From assembly GCF_900107435.1 (NCBI RefSeq), contig NZ_FNPZ01000001.1:1026960-1090959 (forward strand): a stretch of DNA of 64,000 bases. The letters run 5' to 3'. This DNA is from Herbiconiux ginsengi (GTDB lineage: Bacteria > Actinomycetota > Actinomycetes > Actinomycetales > Microbacteriaceae). The translations under genes were made by a program, and so were the position numbers. The notes beneath the pieces are model-generated. The model was given only the letters and a program-made list of their open reading frames with translations, made no database searches and was not told where the DNA came from. This document shows positions 35,076 through 43,996 of this stretch, piece by piece (positions within the stretch are counted from its first letter, which is position 1; every line of letters starts with the position of its first letter).

Positions 35076-36177
35076 GGTGGGTCGCCGCCCACCACGACAA
35101 CAGCACGTCGCGCAGCGCCCCCTCGCGGTCGGCGTAGAGGTCACGCCGCCACAGGCCGGCGAACTCCGCCTCGGTGGTCGCGTCGAGCTGCACCTCGATC
35201 GCCTCGTAGGCGATCGGCGTGTTCACGAAGTGTGGTCGGTAGTCGGGGTCACGGGTGAGTTCGCGCTCGACCCGGATGGCGGGTTGCCGGAACTGCTCAA
35301 CCGTTCGCTGCGTGTCGTAGGCGACGAGGGGCGGCACAGCGTCGAGATCGGCTTCCGACGCCCGAAACCGCTGCACCAGCACGGGCTTGATCGAGAAGTT
35401 GCTGGTCTTCATCACGTCGGCGCCGCAGATGTTCGGCACGGCCAGCACGTCCATCACGGCGAGAAGCTCGACGTGGTCGCCGGGCTGAGACGACTGATGG
35501 TGGATGCCCGGCATCCCGTCGTCGACGGATGTCGCCATGAAGAAGTTGAACGAGTCGTGCACGTCGTCGGGCGTGAGCCCGTATTCGCGCTGCGCCTCGG
35601 CCTGGATGTCGGCGCAGTTCGTGTGCGCAGCGAACCCGTAGGCGGTCTCGTAGAGGTTGGCGCTGCAGCGCGGGAAGACGACGTCGTTGCAGTGCACGGT
35701 GTCGGTGAGGATGAACATCATCGCCCGTTCGCGCGGCGGCGACGACCAGAGGAAGTCGCCGGCACCGGGGTTGATGCCGTGGAGTGTGCGCGTGCGCCCG
35801 GTGTGGAAGAACTCGCGGTAGTCGTGCAGGTTGAAGCAGTTGAAGTCGACGCACTGAGCGCCCTCGATCTGCTCGATGCGCAACACCTCGCCGGCCCGCA
35901 CCTCGACGGCCTTGCCGGTGCCGGGCTCGAGCACGAACTCCTCGAGCAGCTCGCGTTCGGCTCTGGCGCTCTGCGCCACTCGGTCGCGCCACCGGTCCGG
36001 CCTTCCCGATACCGCCGGCACCGGGAACCGGGAGAGTGCGCCTGAAGCCGACTCGGCGACGGCGCGCCTCAGGAGGCCGGAGAGATCGTCGGCTTCGCCC
36101 AGGGTGATGCTGCGCTCGAGCAATTCGCGCTGCTGACGGTTGAGTGCGAGGGAGGTGCGGAGAAGAGTGTCGGACAT
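35068..36177 (-). CDS. DUF1989 (urea carboxylase-associated family) protein
   Basis: 369 residues. The DUF1989 core spans roughly residues 70-270: GEVLRIEQIEGAQCVDFNCF, the RTRTLHGINPGAGDFLWSS segment and the Cys/His-rich HTNCADIQAEAQREYG and FNFFMATSVDDG. It is longer than the usual 200-residue proteins because of an N-terminal helical part and a C-terminal extension. Related proteins accompany urea-carboxylase and guanidine-utilisation genes, but no such genes are here. CATACT lies 6 nt upstream of ATG 36177, so the mRNA is probably leaderless. Confidence 0.8.
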   Translation of the reverse strand: MSDTLLRTSLALNRQQRELLERSITLGEADDLSGLLRRAVAESASGALSRFPVPAVSGRPDRWRDRVAQSARAERELLEEFVLEPGTGKAVEVRAGEVLRIEQIEGAQCVDFNCFNLHDYREFFHTGRTRTLHGINPGAGDFLWSSPPRERAMMFILTDTVHCNDVVFPRCSANLYETAYGFAAHTNCADIQAEAQREYGLTPDDVHDSFNFFMATSVDDGMPGIHHQSSQPGDHVELLAVMDVLAVPNICGADVMKTSNFSIKPVLVQRFRASEADLDAVPPLVAYDTQRTVEQFRQPAIRVERELTRDPDYRPHFVNTPIAYEAIEVQLDATTEAEFAGLWRRDLYADREGALRDVLLSWWAATHRA

Positions 36178-36208
36178 GAGTTAAGTATGCAGTACGGAGC
36201 TTTTCAGT

Positions 36209-36232
36209 ATACGTAAACTTTATGTTTCGTAT
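36209..36232. promoter_or_regulatory. Palindrome in the DUF1989/GntR divergent promoter
   Basis: ATACGTAAAC at 36209-36218 and GTTTCGTAT at 36224-36232 form an inverted repeat with one unpaired base, in an AT-rich island between two leaderless divergent genes. The GntR protein encoded at 36277 is the likely ligand. Confidence 0.5.
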
Positions 36233-36264
36233 CCGTTTCCGGCGATGGCGCGAGAGCTGGCCCG

Positions 36265-36270
36265 TATACT
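36265..36270 (+). promoter_or_regulatory. -10 element of a leaderless promoter for the GntR gene
   Basis: TATACT lies exactly 6 nt before ATG 36277 with no ribosome site between, so transcription should begin at the start codon. Confidence 0.6.
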
Positions 36271-36276
36271 TTCCTC

Positions 36277-36990
36277 ATGCCCACCCCCGAAGCCAGCGCG
36301 CTGAGTCGCAGCACCACGGCTTATGCCGCATTACGGGAGGCGATCATGGAGAACGCCCTGAAACCCGGCACGAAACTGCCCGAAGAAGACCTCGGCAACC
36401 ACTTCGGCGTGAGCCGCACCTTGGTTCGGGCGGCCCTCGCCCGGCTGGCCGCCGAAGGGCTGGTCGACGTGGGCAAGACGAAGTCGGCCACCGTCGCGCA
36501 GCCGAGTCCCGAAGACGCCGTCGAGGCCTTCGAGGTTCGACGGGCGCTCGAGCGCGAGGTCGTGCGGTTGGTCGCGCTGCGCTGGAACGACGACCTGGAT
36601 GCGACGCTGTCGGAGCACATCGAGGCCGAGCGGCAGGCGTCCGACTCCCGCAATCACAAGCTGTCGGTGCGACTGGGCGCCGAGTTCCACCTGCGCCTCG
36701 CCGAGATGACGGGCAACTCGCTGTTACGTCGCTATGTGTTCGAGGTACTCGGGCGCACGACCCTCATCCTCGCCGTCTACGGGCAGGCCCACCCGCAGGA
36801 CGACAGTCTCGCCGAGCATCGTCAATTGCTGGACGCCTTTCGCGCAGGAGACGGGGTGGCCGCCGAGCGGATCGTGGATGCCCATATCGCTTCGGTCGAG
36901 GACCGCGCCCTGCACGACACCGAGGTCGACGAGCCAGCGGGGCTGGCCGACATCCTCGGCCGTTACACCGGCGGCCGGGCGGCGCGGTGA
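36277..36990 (+). CDS. GntR-family regulator, FCD type
   Basis: 237 residues. Winged helix LREAIMENALKPGTKLPEED with FGVSRTLVRAALARLAAEG (residues about 12-65), then a helical FCD ligand domain with FHLRLAEMTGNSLL and SLAEHRQLLDAFRAGD carrying its metal-binding histidines. It is divergent from the DUF1989 operon and overlaps the DeoR gene (GTGA). It probably controls the DUF1989-flavin reductase-lipoprotein operon. Confidence 0.87.
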   Translation: MPTPEASALSRSTTAYAALREAIMENALKPGTKLPEEDLGNHFGVSRTLVRAALARLAAEGLVDVGKTKSATVAQPSPEDAVEAFEVRRALEREVVRLVALRWNDDLDATLSEHIEAERQASDSRNHKLSVRLGAEFHLRLAEMTGNSLLRRYVFEVLGRTTLILAVYGQAHPQDDSLAEHRQLLDAFRAGDGVAAERIVDAHIASVEDRALHDTEVDEPAGLADILGRYTGGRAAR

Positions 36991-37730
36991 TCGGCGCGGA
37001 ACGACGCGAGCGGCTGCTCGGGCGGCTGGAGCAGCACGGCGTCATCCGGCTCGAGGAGTCTGCGGCCGAGCTCGGGGTGTCGACCATGACCGTGCGGCGC
37101 GACCTCGAAGCCCTCGAGCGCGAGGGAGTCGTCGTGCGCGTGCGCGGGGGCGCAGTGGCGACCGTGAAGGCGCGCTCCTTCGACGAGCGGCAAGGCGTCG
37201 ACGACGCAGCCAAGACCGAGATCGCCCGCAAGGCGCTCGACCTGGTGCCCACCAGCGGCACGATCGCGGTCGATGCCTCCTCGACATCCGGTCATCTCTT
37301 GAGCCAGCTGCGCACCGTCGACGACCTCGTGATCGCCACCAACTCGGCCCACAACCACGAGCGTGCCCGGGCCGTGCGCGGTGCCCGCGCCATCCTCCTC
37401 GGCGGCGAGCTGGAGCCGCGCACCGACAGTTTCGTGGGGCCCATCGCTTGCGCCGCCGCCGCGATGCTCAACTACGACCGCTTCTTCACCTCGGCCTCCG
37501 CAGCCGACGTCGAGCACGGCACGAGCGAGACCATCATCGACGAGGCGCAGGTGAAGCGCGAACTCGTACGAGCCTCCCGCGAGACCGTGCTGCTGATCAA
37601 CTCGGCCAAGCTCGAACGACGCGCGACCGCCGTCGCCATCGCCTGGGCGCAGATCTCGATCGTCGTCACCGAGCTCGACCCCGCCGACTCCCGCCTCGAC
37701 GCCCTCCGCCCGCTCGTCGAGCTCCGCTGA
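36987..37730 (+). CDS. DeoR/GlpR-family regulator
   Basis: 247 residues from GTG 36987, which overlaps the GntR stop. N-terminal HTH RRERLLGRLEQHGVIRLEES with STMTVRRDLEALEREGVVVRVRGGA, then the DeoR sensor domain with VDASSTSGHLL and ILLGGELEPRTDSFVGP, binding a sugar phosphate in this family. It precedes the rhamnose aldolase gene by 179 bp. That makes it a good candidate regulator of the rhaEW-rhaB operon through the palindrome at 37871-37883. Confidence 0.87.
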   Translation: MIGAERRERLLGRLEQHGVIRLEESAAELGVSTMTVRRDLEALEREGVVVRVRGGAVATVKARSFDERQGVDDAAKTEIARKALDLVPTSGTIAVDASSTSGHLLSQLRTVDDLVIATNSAHNHERARAVRGARAILLGGELEPRTDSFVGPIACAAAAMLNYDRFFTSASAADVEHGTSETIIDEAQVKRELVRASRETVLLINSAKLERRATAVAIAWAQISIVVTELDPADSRLDALRPLVELR

Positions 37731-37840
37731 CCGTTCAGTTCAGCAATCCTGGGGCAAAGCGAGCCTGTACCGGGCGCGGTTGCGAGCAGGTTTGCCGTTT
37801 CGAACGGGCAATCCGCCTTTCCGCGTTCACCTGGCCGTCA

Positions 37841-37883
37841 TTGACGACCGGAGGAGCTCCTGTTATGTTTTGTGAAGTTCACA
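37841..37883 (+). promoter_or_regulatory. rhaEW promoter with DeoR-type operator
   Basis: TTGACG at 37841-37846, a 17-bp spacer and TATGTT at 37864-37869 form a strong promoter. The perfect palindrome TGTGAAGTTCACA at 37871-37883 covers the expected start site, a repressor position. The rest of the 179-bp gap (37731-37909) shows nothing else. Confidence 0.65.
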
Positions 37884-37909
37884 CAATCTGACACTCGACG
37901 GAGCCCTCA

Positions 37910-39946
37910 ATGACGTCCCCCGCTGCCGCCGCGCTCATCGCGCGCTCGAACCGCCTCGGTTCCGACCCGAAGAACACCAACTACGCCGGCGGCAACACCT
38001 CCGCCAAGGGCCTCGAGGTCGACCCGGTGACGGGCGAGGAGGTCGAGCTGATGTGGGTGAAGGGGTCGGGTGGCGACCTCGGCACCCTCAAGGAGGAAGG
38101 CCTCGCCGTGCTCCGCGTCGACCGCCTTCGTTCACTCGTGAACGTCTACCCCGGGGTCGACCGCGAAGACGAGATGGTGGCCGCCTTCGACTACACGCTC
38201 TTCGGCAAGGGCGGCGCGGCGCCCAGCATCGACACCGCGATGCACGGCCTCGTGGATGCCGCCCACGTCGACCACCTGCACCCCGACTCCGGCATCGCCG
38301 TCGCCACCGCGGCCGACGGTGGAGAGCTGACCGCGAAGATTTTCGGCGACAAGGTCGTCTGGGTGCCGTGGCGCCGTCCCGGCTTCCAGCTCGGCCTCGA
38401 CATCGCCGAGATCAAGAAGCAGAACCCGGATGCGATCGGCACGATCCTGGGCGGTCACGGCATCACCGCGTGGGGCGACACCAGCGACGAGGCCGAGGCC
38501 AACTCGCTCTGGATCATCCGCACGGCCGAGGCCTACATCGCCGAGAACGGGGCGCCCGAGCCCTTCGGTCCCGCGCTCGAGGGCTACGGTGCGCTCGACG
38601 AGGCCGAACGCCGCGCCAAGGCGGCCGCCCTTGCGCCCACCATCCGCGGGCTCGCCTCCACCGACAAGGCGCAGGTCGGCTCCTTCACCGACGCATCCGT
38701 CGTGCTCGACTTCCTCGCCAGCGCCGAGCACCCGCGCCTCGCCGCCCTCGGCACCAGCTGCCCCGATCACTTCCTGCGCACCAAGGTGAAGCCCCTCGTG
38801 CTCGACCTGCCGGCCGACGCCAGCGTCGAGGACTCGATCGCGCGCCTCAAGGAGCTGCACGCCGAGTACCGCGCCGACTACGCCGCCTACTACGAGCGCA
38901 ACGCCTCGCCCGACTCCCCCGCGATGCGTGGCGCCGACCCGGCGATCGTGCTGATCCCCGGCGTCGGGATGTTCTCCTACGGCGCCAACAAGCAGACCGC
39001 ACGCGTGGCCGGCGAGTTCTACATCAACGCCATCAACGTGATGCGAGGCGCCGAGTCGCTCAGCACCTACGCGCCGATCGACGAGGCCGAGAAGTTCCGC
39101 ATCGAGTACTGGGCCCTCGAGGAGGCCAAGCTCCAGCGCCTGCCGAAGCCGAAGTCGCACGCCACCCGCGTCGCCCTCGTCACCGGCGCGGCATCCGGAA
39201 TCGGCAAGGCCATCGCCACGCGTCTGGCCGCCGAGGGCGCCTGCGTCGTCATCGCCGACCTCGACCTGTCGAAGGCCCAGGCGGCCGCAGCCGAGCTCGG
39301 CGGAACGGATGTCGCGATCGGCGTGCAGGCGAACGTGACCAGCGAGGCCGAGATCGAGGCCGGCATCCGCGCCGCCCTGCTGCAGTTCGGCGGGCTCGAC
39401 CTCGTGGTCAACAACGCGGGCCTCTCGATCTCGAAGCCCTTGCTCGAGACCACCGAAGCCGACTGGGACCTGCAGCACGACGTGATGGCCAAGGGCTCCT
39501 TCCTCGTCTCGAAGGCCGCCGCCCGCGTCTTGATCGAGCAGGAGATGGGTGGCGACATCATCTACATCTCGTCGAAGAACTCGGTCTTCGCCGGCCCGAA
39601 CAACATCGCCTACTCGGCGACGAAGGCCGACCAGGCCCACCAGGTGCGACTCCTGGCCGCCGAGCTCGGCGAGTACGGCGTGAAGGTGAACGGCATCAAC
39701 CCCGACGGCGTCGTGCGCGGCTCCGGCATCTTCGCCGGCGGCTGGGGCGCCAAGCGCGCCGCGGTCTACGGCGTGCCCGAGGAGGAGCTCGGCGCCTACT
39801 ACGCCCAGCGCACCCTGCTCAAGCGCGAGGTGCTGCCCGAGAACGTGGCGAACGCCGTGGCCGTGCTCACCGGCTCCGATCTCACTCACACGACGGGCCT
39901 CCACATCCCGGTCGACGCCGGCGTCGCCGCCGCCTTCCTCCGCTAG
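37910..39946 (+). CDS. rhaEW: Bifunctional rhamnulose-1-phosphate aldolase/lactaldehyde dehydrogenase
   Basis: 678 residues in two fused enzymes. Residues about 1-400 are a class II aldolase with GGNTSAKG and the zinc-site cluster AAHVDHLHPDSG. Residues about 420-678 are an SDR with VTGAASGIGKAIA, NNAGLSIS, IYISSKNS and AYSATK. The pair splits L-rhamnulose-1-phosphate to DHAP plus L-lactaldehyde and oxidises the latter to L-lactate. A GGAG site precedes the ATG. rhaB follows 9 bp later. The lactate product fits the lldD locus 5 kb away. Confidence 0.92.
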   Translation: MTSPAAAALIARSNRLGSDPKNTNYAGGNTSAKGLEVDPVTGEEVELMWVKGSGGDLGTLKEEGLAVLRVDRLRSLVNVYPGVDREDEMVAAFDYTLFGKGGAAPSIDTAMHGLVDAAHVDHLHPDSGIAVATAADGGELTAKIFGDKVVWVPWRRPGFQLGLDIAEIKKQNPDAIGTILGGHGITAWGDTSDEAEANSLWIIRTAEAYIAENGAPEPFGPALEGYGALDEAERRAKAAALAPTIRGLASTDKAQVGSFTDASVVLDFLASAEHPRLAALGTSCPDHFLRTKVKPLVLDLPADASVEDSIARLKELHAEYRADYAAYYERNASPDSPAMRGADPAIVLIPGVGMFSYGANKQTARVAGEFYINAINVMRGAESLSTYAPIDEAEKFRIEYWALEEAKLQRLPKPKSHATRVALVTGAASGIGKAIATRLAAEGACVVIADLDLSKAQAAAAELGGTDVAIGVQANVTSEAEIEAGIRAALLQFGGLDLVVNNAGLSISKPLLETTEADWDLQHDVMAKGSFLVSKAAARVLIEQEMGGDIIYISSKNSVFAGPNNIAYSATKADQAHQVRLLAAELGEYGVKVNGINPDGVVRGSGIFAGGWGAKRAAVYGVPEEELGAYYAQRTLLKREVLPENVANAVAVLTGSDLTHTTGLHIPVDAGVAAAFLR

Positions 39947-39955
39947 GCTCCGGGC

Positions 39956-41383
39956 ATGACAGCAGCAGTCGCCGCGGTCGATCTCGGCGCCACGAGTGGG
40001 CGGGTCATGCTCGGGTACGTGGGGCACGACGAGCTGCGGCTCGTTCCGGTCGCGCGGTTCCCGAACAACCCCGTGCGCGTGCTCGACGGCCTGCACTGGA
40101 ACATCCTCGAGCTCTACCGCAACGTCGTCGTGGGCCTCGGCTCGGCACTCCGCGAGGAACCGGATGTGCGCAGCATCGGCATCGACTCCTGGGCGGTCGA
40201 CTACGCCCTGATCCGCGACGGACGGATGCTCGGCAACCCCTATCACTACCGCGACGACCGCACGGCGGCGGGGGTCGACGCGACCCACACCATCGTCGGG
40301 CCCGCCGACCTCTACGCCGCGAACGGTCTGCAGTTCCTGCCGTTCAACACGCTCTATCAGCTCGCCGCCGAGCAGCTGGCCGGATCGCTCGGGGCGGCGC
40401 AGTCGATGTTGCTCATCCCCGACCTGATCGGCTACTGGCTCACCGGCGCGCAGCGCGCCGAGCAGACCAACGCCTCCACGACGGGCCTCCTGAACGTGCA
40501 CACGGGCGGGTGGGACGAGGAGTTGATCCGGCGCCTCGGACTGCCGCGCGGCATCTTCCCCGAGATCGTCGCCCCCGGATCGACGGTCGGCACCCTGGTG
40601 CCCGCGGTCGCCGCCGAGCTCGGGGCTTCGCGCGCGCTCCCGGTGAGTGCCGTGGGCTCGCACGACACGGCATCGGCCGTCGTCGCGGTTCCGGCCACCG
40701 GCCCCGACTTCGCCTACATCTCGAGCGGCACCTGGTCGCTCGTGGGAGTGGAGCTCGAGCATCCTGTGGTCTCCGAGGACAGCCGCGCCGCCAACTTCAC
40801 GAACGAGGGCGGCGTCGACGGGCGCATCCGCTACCTGCAGAACGTCTCGGGGCTCTGGCTGCTCTCGGAATCGGTGCGCAGCTGGGAGCGGGGCGGCGAG
40901 CAGATCGATCTGCCGACACTCCTCCACGCGGCCGCAACCGTCGACGCGCCGGTGCCGGTGTTCGACGCGGCCGACGCGCGTTTCGTCGCGCCCGGCGACA
41001 TGCCCGCCCGCATCGCAGCGTGGTGCACCGAACACGGCCTGGTCGCCCCGCAGAGTCGAGCCGAGTTCGTGCGCAGCATCCTCGAGAGCCTTGCGGATGC
41101 CTATGCCAGGTCGATCGAGACCGCTGCGGCCCTCTCGGGCAAGCAGGTCTCGGTGATCCACGTGGTGGGCGGCGGCTCGCAGAACGCGCTGCTGTGTCAG
41201 CTCACCGCCGATCGCACCGGTCTGCCGGTGCTCGCCGGGCCGGTCGAGGCGACCGCAGTGGGCAACGTGCTGGTGCAGGCGCGCGCACAGGGCCTGATCG
41301 CGGGCGACACGTCACTCGAGGGCTTGCGCGCGATCGTGGCGAAGACCTTCTCCCCCGTGCGCTACGAGCCGGCGGTGCGCTGA
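39956..41383 (+). CDS. rhaB: Rhamnulokinase
   Basis: 475 residues, FGGY sugar kinase. AAVDLGATSGRVMLG is the first phosphate motif, SIGIDSWAVDYALI carries the catalytic Asp and YISSGTWSLVGVE plus IHVVGGGSQNALLCQ complete the ATP site. It phosphorylates L-rhamnulose for the aldolase encoded upstream. TAGGCT, which includes the stop codon of the upstream gene, ends 6 nt before the ATG, so an internal leaderless promoter is possible in addition to read-through. Confidence 0.92.
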   Translation: MTAAVAAVDLGATSGRVMLGYVGHDELRLVPVARFPNNPVRVLDGLHWNILELYRNVVVGLGSALREEPDVRSIGIDSWAVDYALIRDGRMLGNPYHYRDDRTAAGVDATHTIVGPADLYAANGLQFLPFNTLYQLAAEQLAGSLGAAQSMLLIPDLIGYWLTGAQRAEQTNASTTGLLNVHTGGWDEELIRRLGLPRGIFPEIVAPGSTVGTLVPAVAAELGASRALPVSAVGSHDTASAVVAVPATGPDFAYISSGTWSLVGVELEHPVVSEDSRAANFTNEGGVDGRIRYLQNVSGLWLLSESVRSWERGGEQIDLPTLLHAAATVDAPVPVFDAADARFVAPGDMPARIAAWCTEHGLVAPQSRAEFVRSILESLADAYARSIETAAALSGKQVSVIHVVGGGSQNALLCQLTADRTGLPVLAGPVEATAVGNVLVQARAQGLIAGDTSLEGLRAIVAKTFSPVRYEPAVR

Positions 41384-41413
41384 CCCGAACGCCCCTGCCC
41401 GACTCCTGCGTGA

Positions 41414-41479
41414 TTTCGGGAGGAGGAGAGCGCAACCGAGGGCGTTATGGGCGCCGGTTGCGCTCTCCTCCTCCCGAAA
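41414..41479. repeat. 25-bp perfect palindrome, GGGAGGAGGAG family (copy A)
   Basis: Arms 41414-41438 and 41455-41479 are perfectly complementary; outer part TTTCGGGAGGAGGAGAG, inner part CGCAACCG, loop 16 nt. It lies between rhaB and the AraC gene and may terminate rhaB transcription. The outer part recurs at 46443 and 46592. Confidence 0.8.
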
Positions 41480-41508
41480 CGCGCGAGCGGCACGGGTAGG
41501 GTGGCGGC

Positions 41509-42567
41509 GTGAATGCTGAGGTGGGCGCCGACGGCGGAGCGGATGCGCGGGCCGGCACGCCGGTCACAGCCGACGACGGAGCGGATGCGCGGGCCCGCGC
41601 GGCCGGCAGCACGAGCGACGGGCACGACGCGCCGGTCGTGAGCCGGGGCATACTGTTCCCGGCAGAATCAGCACCCGTGGTGCGGCTCGACCGATATCGG
41701 CCGAGCGCCGACCTCGCGGCGTTCGTGCGGCACTACTGGATTCCGCGCTGGAGCCTTCCGCCCGGCCAGACGCACGAGGAGCTGCTGCTGCAGTATGCCA
41801 CCTGCAACCTCGTGGTGAGCGACGGCTACGCGGCCCTCTTCGGCCTGGCCCGGGGCGTCGGGTCGCGCACGCTGGAGGGCACGGGGTGGGCGTTCGGCGT
41901 GATGCTCCAGCCGGGAACGGCACGCGCGCTGCTGGACGCGCGCCGCGAAGCCGGGGGCCGGGCCCGGGCCGGAGCGACGGCGGGCGGGCACGAGGACACC
42001 ACCTCGGTCGGCCCGCTCGGGACCGAACGCACCGTGGCGAGCCTGTCCGAAGCGCCGGCGCCGCTCGACGGCCTGGTGACAAGCGGTGCCGCACTCGCGG
42101 CGCGCATCCGTTCGCTCCACGACGACGACACCGGCATGATCGCCGCCTTCGAGCAGTGGCTGCGGGGGCTTCGGCTCGATGCAGCGCGGGGCGCGGTGAT
42201 CAACGAGATCGTGCACGCCGTGGAGACCGAGCCCGAGCTCCGCACCGTCGACGAACTGGCCACCCGGTTCGGTCTCGGTGTTCGCAGCCTGCAGCGGCTC
42301 ACGGCCGAGTTCGTGGGCATGAATCCGAAGTGGCTGTTGCAGCGCCAGCGACTCCAGGATGCGGCCGCGCGCCTGCGCGAGAGCGGCGGCGCTCACGACG
42401 GTGCGGGTCTCGCCGGCCTGGCCGCCGAACTGGGCTACGCCGACCAGGCGCACTTCAGCCGCGACTTCGCGCGAGCCGTCGGGATGGCTCCCGGCGAGTA
42501 CTCACGACGGACACAGGTCGAATCCGGGCGGAACGTGCCAGAATTGCGGAGCGAGGGCGTGTCCTGA
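41509..42567 (+). CDS. AraC-family transcriptional regulator
   Basis: 352 residues from GTG 41509, which follows TAGGGT by 6 nt (leaderless). An Ala/Gly/Asp-rich stretch of about 45 residues contains an imperfect duplication of DGGADARAG. The ligand-type domain is like that of DUF6597-AraC proteins (YRPSADLAAFVRHYWIPRW). Two helix-turn-helix motifs follow at about 240-340 (VDELATRFGLGVRSLQRL and LAAELGYADQAHFSRDF). GTG 41677 is an alternative start that would omit the odd N-terminus. Located after rhaB, but targets are unknown. Confidence 0.82.
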   Translation: MNAEVGADGGADARAGTPVTADDGADARARAAGSTSDGHDAPVVSRGILFPAESAPVVRLDRYRPSADLAAFVRHYWIPRWSLPPGQTHEELLLQYATCNLVVSDGYAALFGLARGVGSRTLEGTGWAFGVMLQPGTARALLDARREAGGRARAGATAGGHEDTTSVGPLGTERTVASLSEAPAPLDGLVTSGAALAARIRSLHDDDTGMIAAFEQWLRGLRLDAARGAVINEIVHAVETEPELRTVDELATRFGLGVRSLQRLTAEFVGMNPKWLLQRQRLQDAAARLRESGGAHDGAGLAGLAAELGYADQAHFSRDFARAVGMAPGEYSRRTQVESGRNVPELRSEGVS

Positions 42568-42667
42568 GTAAACGCACCGAGCACCACGGGGGTATCCGGG
42601 TGCACCTGAGTAACGGCAACACTGACCACACGGCATGGACGCTAGAGAAGGTGCAGCAAGAACGAAG

Positions 42668-43351
42668 ATGGGACGCGAACTGAACATCGTCAGTTACAAC
42701 CTGCGGAAACATCACGCGAGCGGGGAACTCCGGGATCTGTCGCGACTGTACGACGTCGACGTCATGTGCCTGCAGGAATGCGACACCGAAGACATCCCGG
42801 AACGGATCGACCACCTCGTGCTCGCCGACTCCACGAAGACCAACCGACTCGGTCTCGCCGTCTACTACCGCGAAGACCGCTTCGAACTGCACGCCACACG
42901 CGTCTTCGCCCTGCGCAAGTCGATGCACGACCGCGTCATGGCGCCGGCCCACGAGCGGCTGCTCGCTGCGAAGCTCTTCGACAAGGAGATCGGCAAGGAG
43001 ATCCTGGTGGGCTCCTTCCACGCGGCACCGCTCACCGCATCCAACTCCCTGCGGCGCAAGCAGATCGCGGCGGCGCACAGCGCGCTCCGCGTGATGGGTC
43101 CCGGGCTGCCGACCGTCATGGTGGGCGACTACAACTACCCGTGGTTCCGCGCGAACCTCTCGGAGCGTATGGAGGAGTCGGGCTACCTGCTCTCCTTCAG
43201 CGACAAGCCGACCTACGCGCGCTACAAGTACTTCAAGGGCCACTTCGACTTCGTGACGAGCGCCCACACCCGCATCGACTCGATCGACACCCTCCCGCAG
43301 GGCGAGAGCGACCATCTGCCGATCCTGGTGGTGGCCGGCGTCGAGGACTAG
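42668..43351 (+). CDS. Endonuclease/exonuclease/phosphatase-family protein
   Basis: 227 residues. EEP motifs in order: NIVSYNLRKHH at the N-terminus, MCLQECDTED with the metal-binding Glu near residue 35, GDYNYPWF near 160 with Asp and Asn, and ESDHLPIL near 218 with the catalytic His. The family hydrolyses phosphodiesters or phosphomonoesters; it cannot be narrowed further. ATG 42668 is preferred over 42635 because the conserved fold begins there. The 100-bp gap before it shows nothing notable. Confidence 0.8.
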   Translation: MGRELNIVSYNLRKHHASGELRDLSRLYDVDVMCLQECDTEDIPERIDHLVLADSTKTNRLGLAVYYREDRFELHATRVFALRKSMHDRVMAPAHERLLAAKLFDKEIGKEILVGSFHAAPLTASNSLRRKQIAAAHSALRVMGPGLPTVMVGDYNYPWFRANLSERMEESGYLLSFSDKPTYARYKYFKGHFDFVTSAHTRIDSIDTLPQGESDHLPILVVAGVED

Positions 43352-43855
43352 CTAGCGGCTGTCGTCTCGGCGGGAGCCGGCGCCGTAGACGATGATGCCG
43401 GCGACCGGGATGAGCACGAAGAAGATCCATGACCAGCGGAAGCCGTCGGGGATCAGGTAGCCGCAGAGGAAGAACAGCGCGAGCGCCACGAATGGCGAGA
43501 GCGACACGATGACCCGGCCGAGCGTTCCACCGAGCGGCTGACGGCTCGAACCACCCCGGCGCACGCCGTTCGGGTCGTAGAGCTGCTCGCGGAACGCGGT
43601 CGGCGGCTGGAGATCGGGGTCGGGCGCGGTGGCGGCGGCCGGGATGCTCTGGATCGCCGGATCGGGCAGGTCGGCGAACAGCGGGGCGAGGTCTCCGCGC
43701 GTGACGGCGGTCTTCGCGGAGGCGGAGCGCTCGGTGAACTCGTCGGCGGTGATGCGGCCGTCGGCGAGCGCGCGGGCGAGAGCCGACACGGCCGTGTCGC
43801 GGTCGGCGTTGCTCAGGCGCTGGCTGGCCGTCGTGGGGTCGGTGTAGTCGCTCAT
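43352..43855 (-). CDS. DUF1707 membrane protein
   Basis: 167 residues. The N-terminal DUF1707 motif, LSNADRDTAVSALARALADG then RITADEFTERSASA, is a SHOCT-like helical domain common in actinobacteria. A Pro-rich linker and two C-terminal transmembrane segments (FVALALFFLCGYLI, SWIFFVLIPVAGIIVYG) follow. Function unknown. CATGGT lies 6 nt before the ATG. Its stop directly abuts that of the EEP gene. Confidence 0.85.
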   Translation of the reverse strand: MSDYTDPTTASQRLSNADRDTAVSALARALADGRITADEFTERSASAKTAVTRGDLAPLFADLPDPAIQSIPAAATAPDPDLQPPTAFREQLYDPNGVRRGGSSRQPLGGTLGRVIVSLSPFVALALFFLCGYLIPDGFRWSWIFFVLIPVAGIIVYGAGSRRDDSR

Positions 43856-43902
43856 GGGTCAACCATGCCGCATCCAGCCCTTCGCGCGGAAGACGCCTCT
43901 GC

Positions 43903-43974
43903 TAGAGTGTGGTCTGACCACATGGTCTGACCACACCGGCCGACGACATTGGCCGACCACACTGGCCGACCACA
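43903..43974 (+). promoter_or_regulatory. lld promoter with five tandem 13-bp FadR/LldR-type operators
   Basis: Five units of exactly 13 bp start at 43910, 43923, 43936, 43949 and 43962. Units 1 and 2 are TGGTCTGACCACA, containing the perfect FadR-class palindrome TGGTCTGACCA. Units 4 and 5 read yTGGCCGACCACA and unit 3 CCGGCCGACGACA, so half-sites decay. A -10 candidate TAGAGT at 43903-43908 places the transcription start inside unit 1. The regulator gene begins 22 bp after the array. Confidence 0.75.
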
Positions 43975-43996
43975 CCGTCGAGAGCAGGAGGCGCGC

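Noticed and set aside
38053-41499. Long frame of 1148 codons overlapping the rhamnose genes, and a 1009-codon frame on the opposite strand (38132-41161)
   Set aside because: Both are shadows of rhaEW and rhaB, which have clear domain motifs in the real frame.
43910-43974. CRISPR-like array
   Set aside because: The repeats are 13 bp with no unique spacers and contain FadR-type operator palindromes; no cas genes are present.
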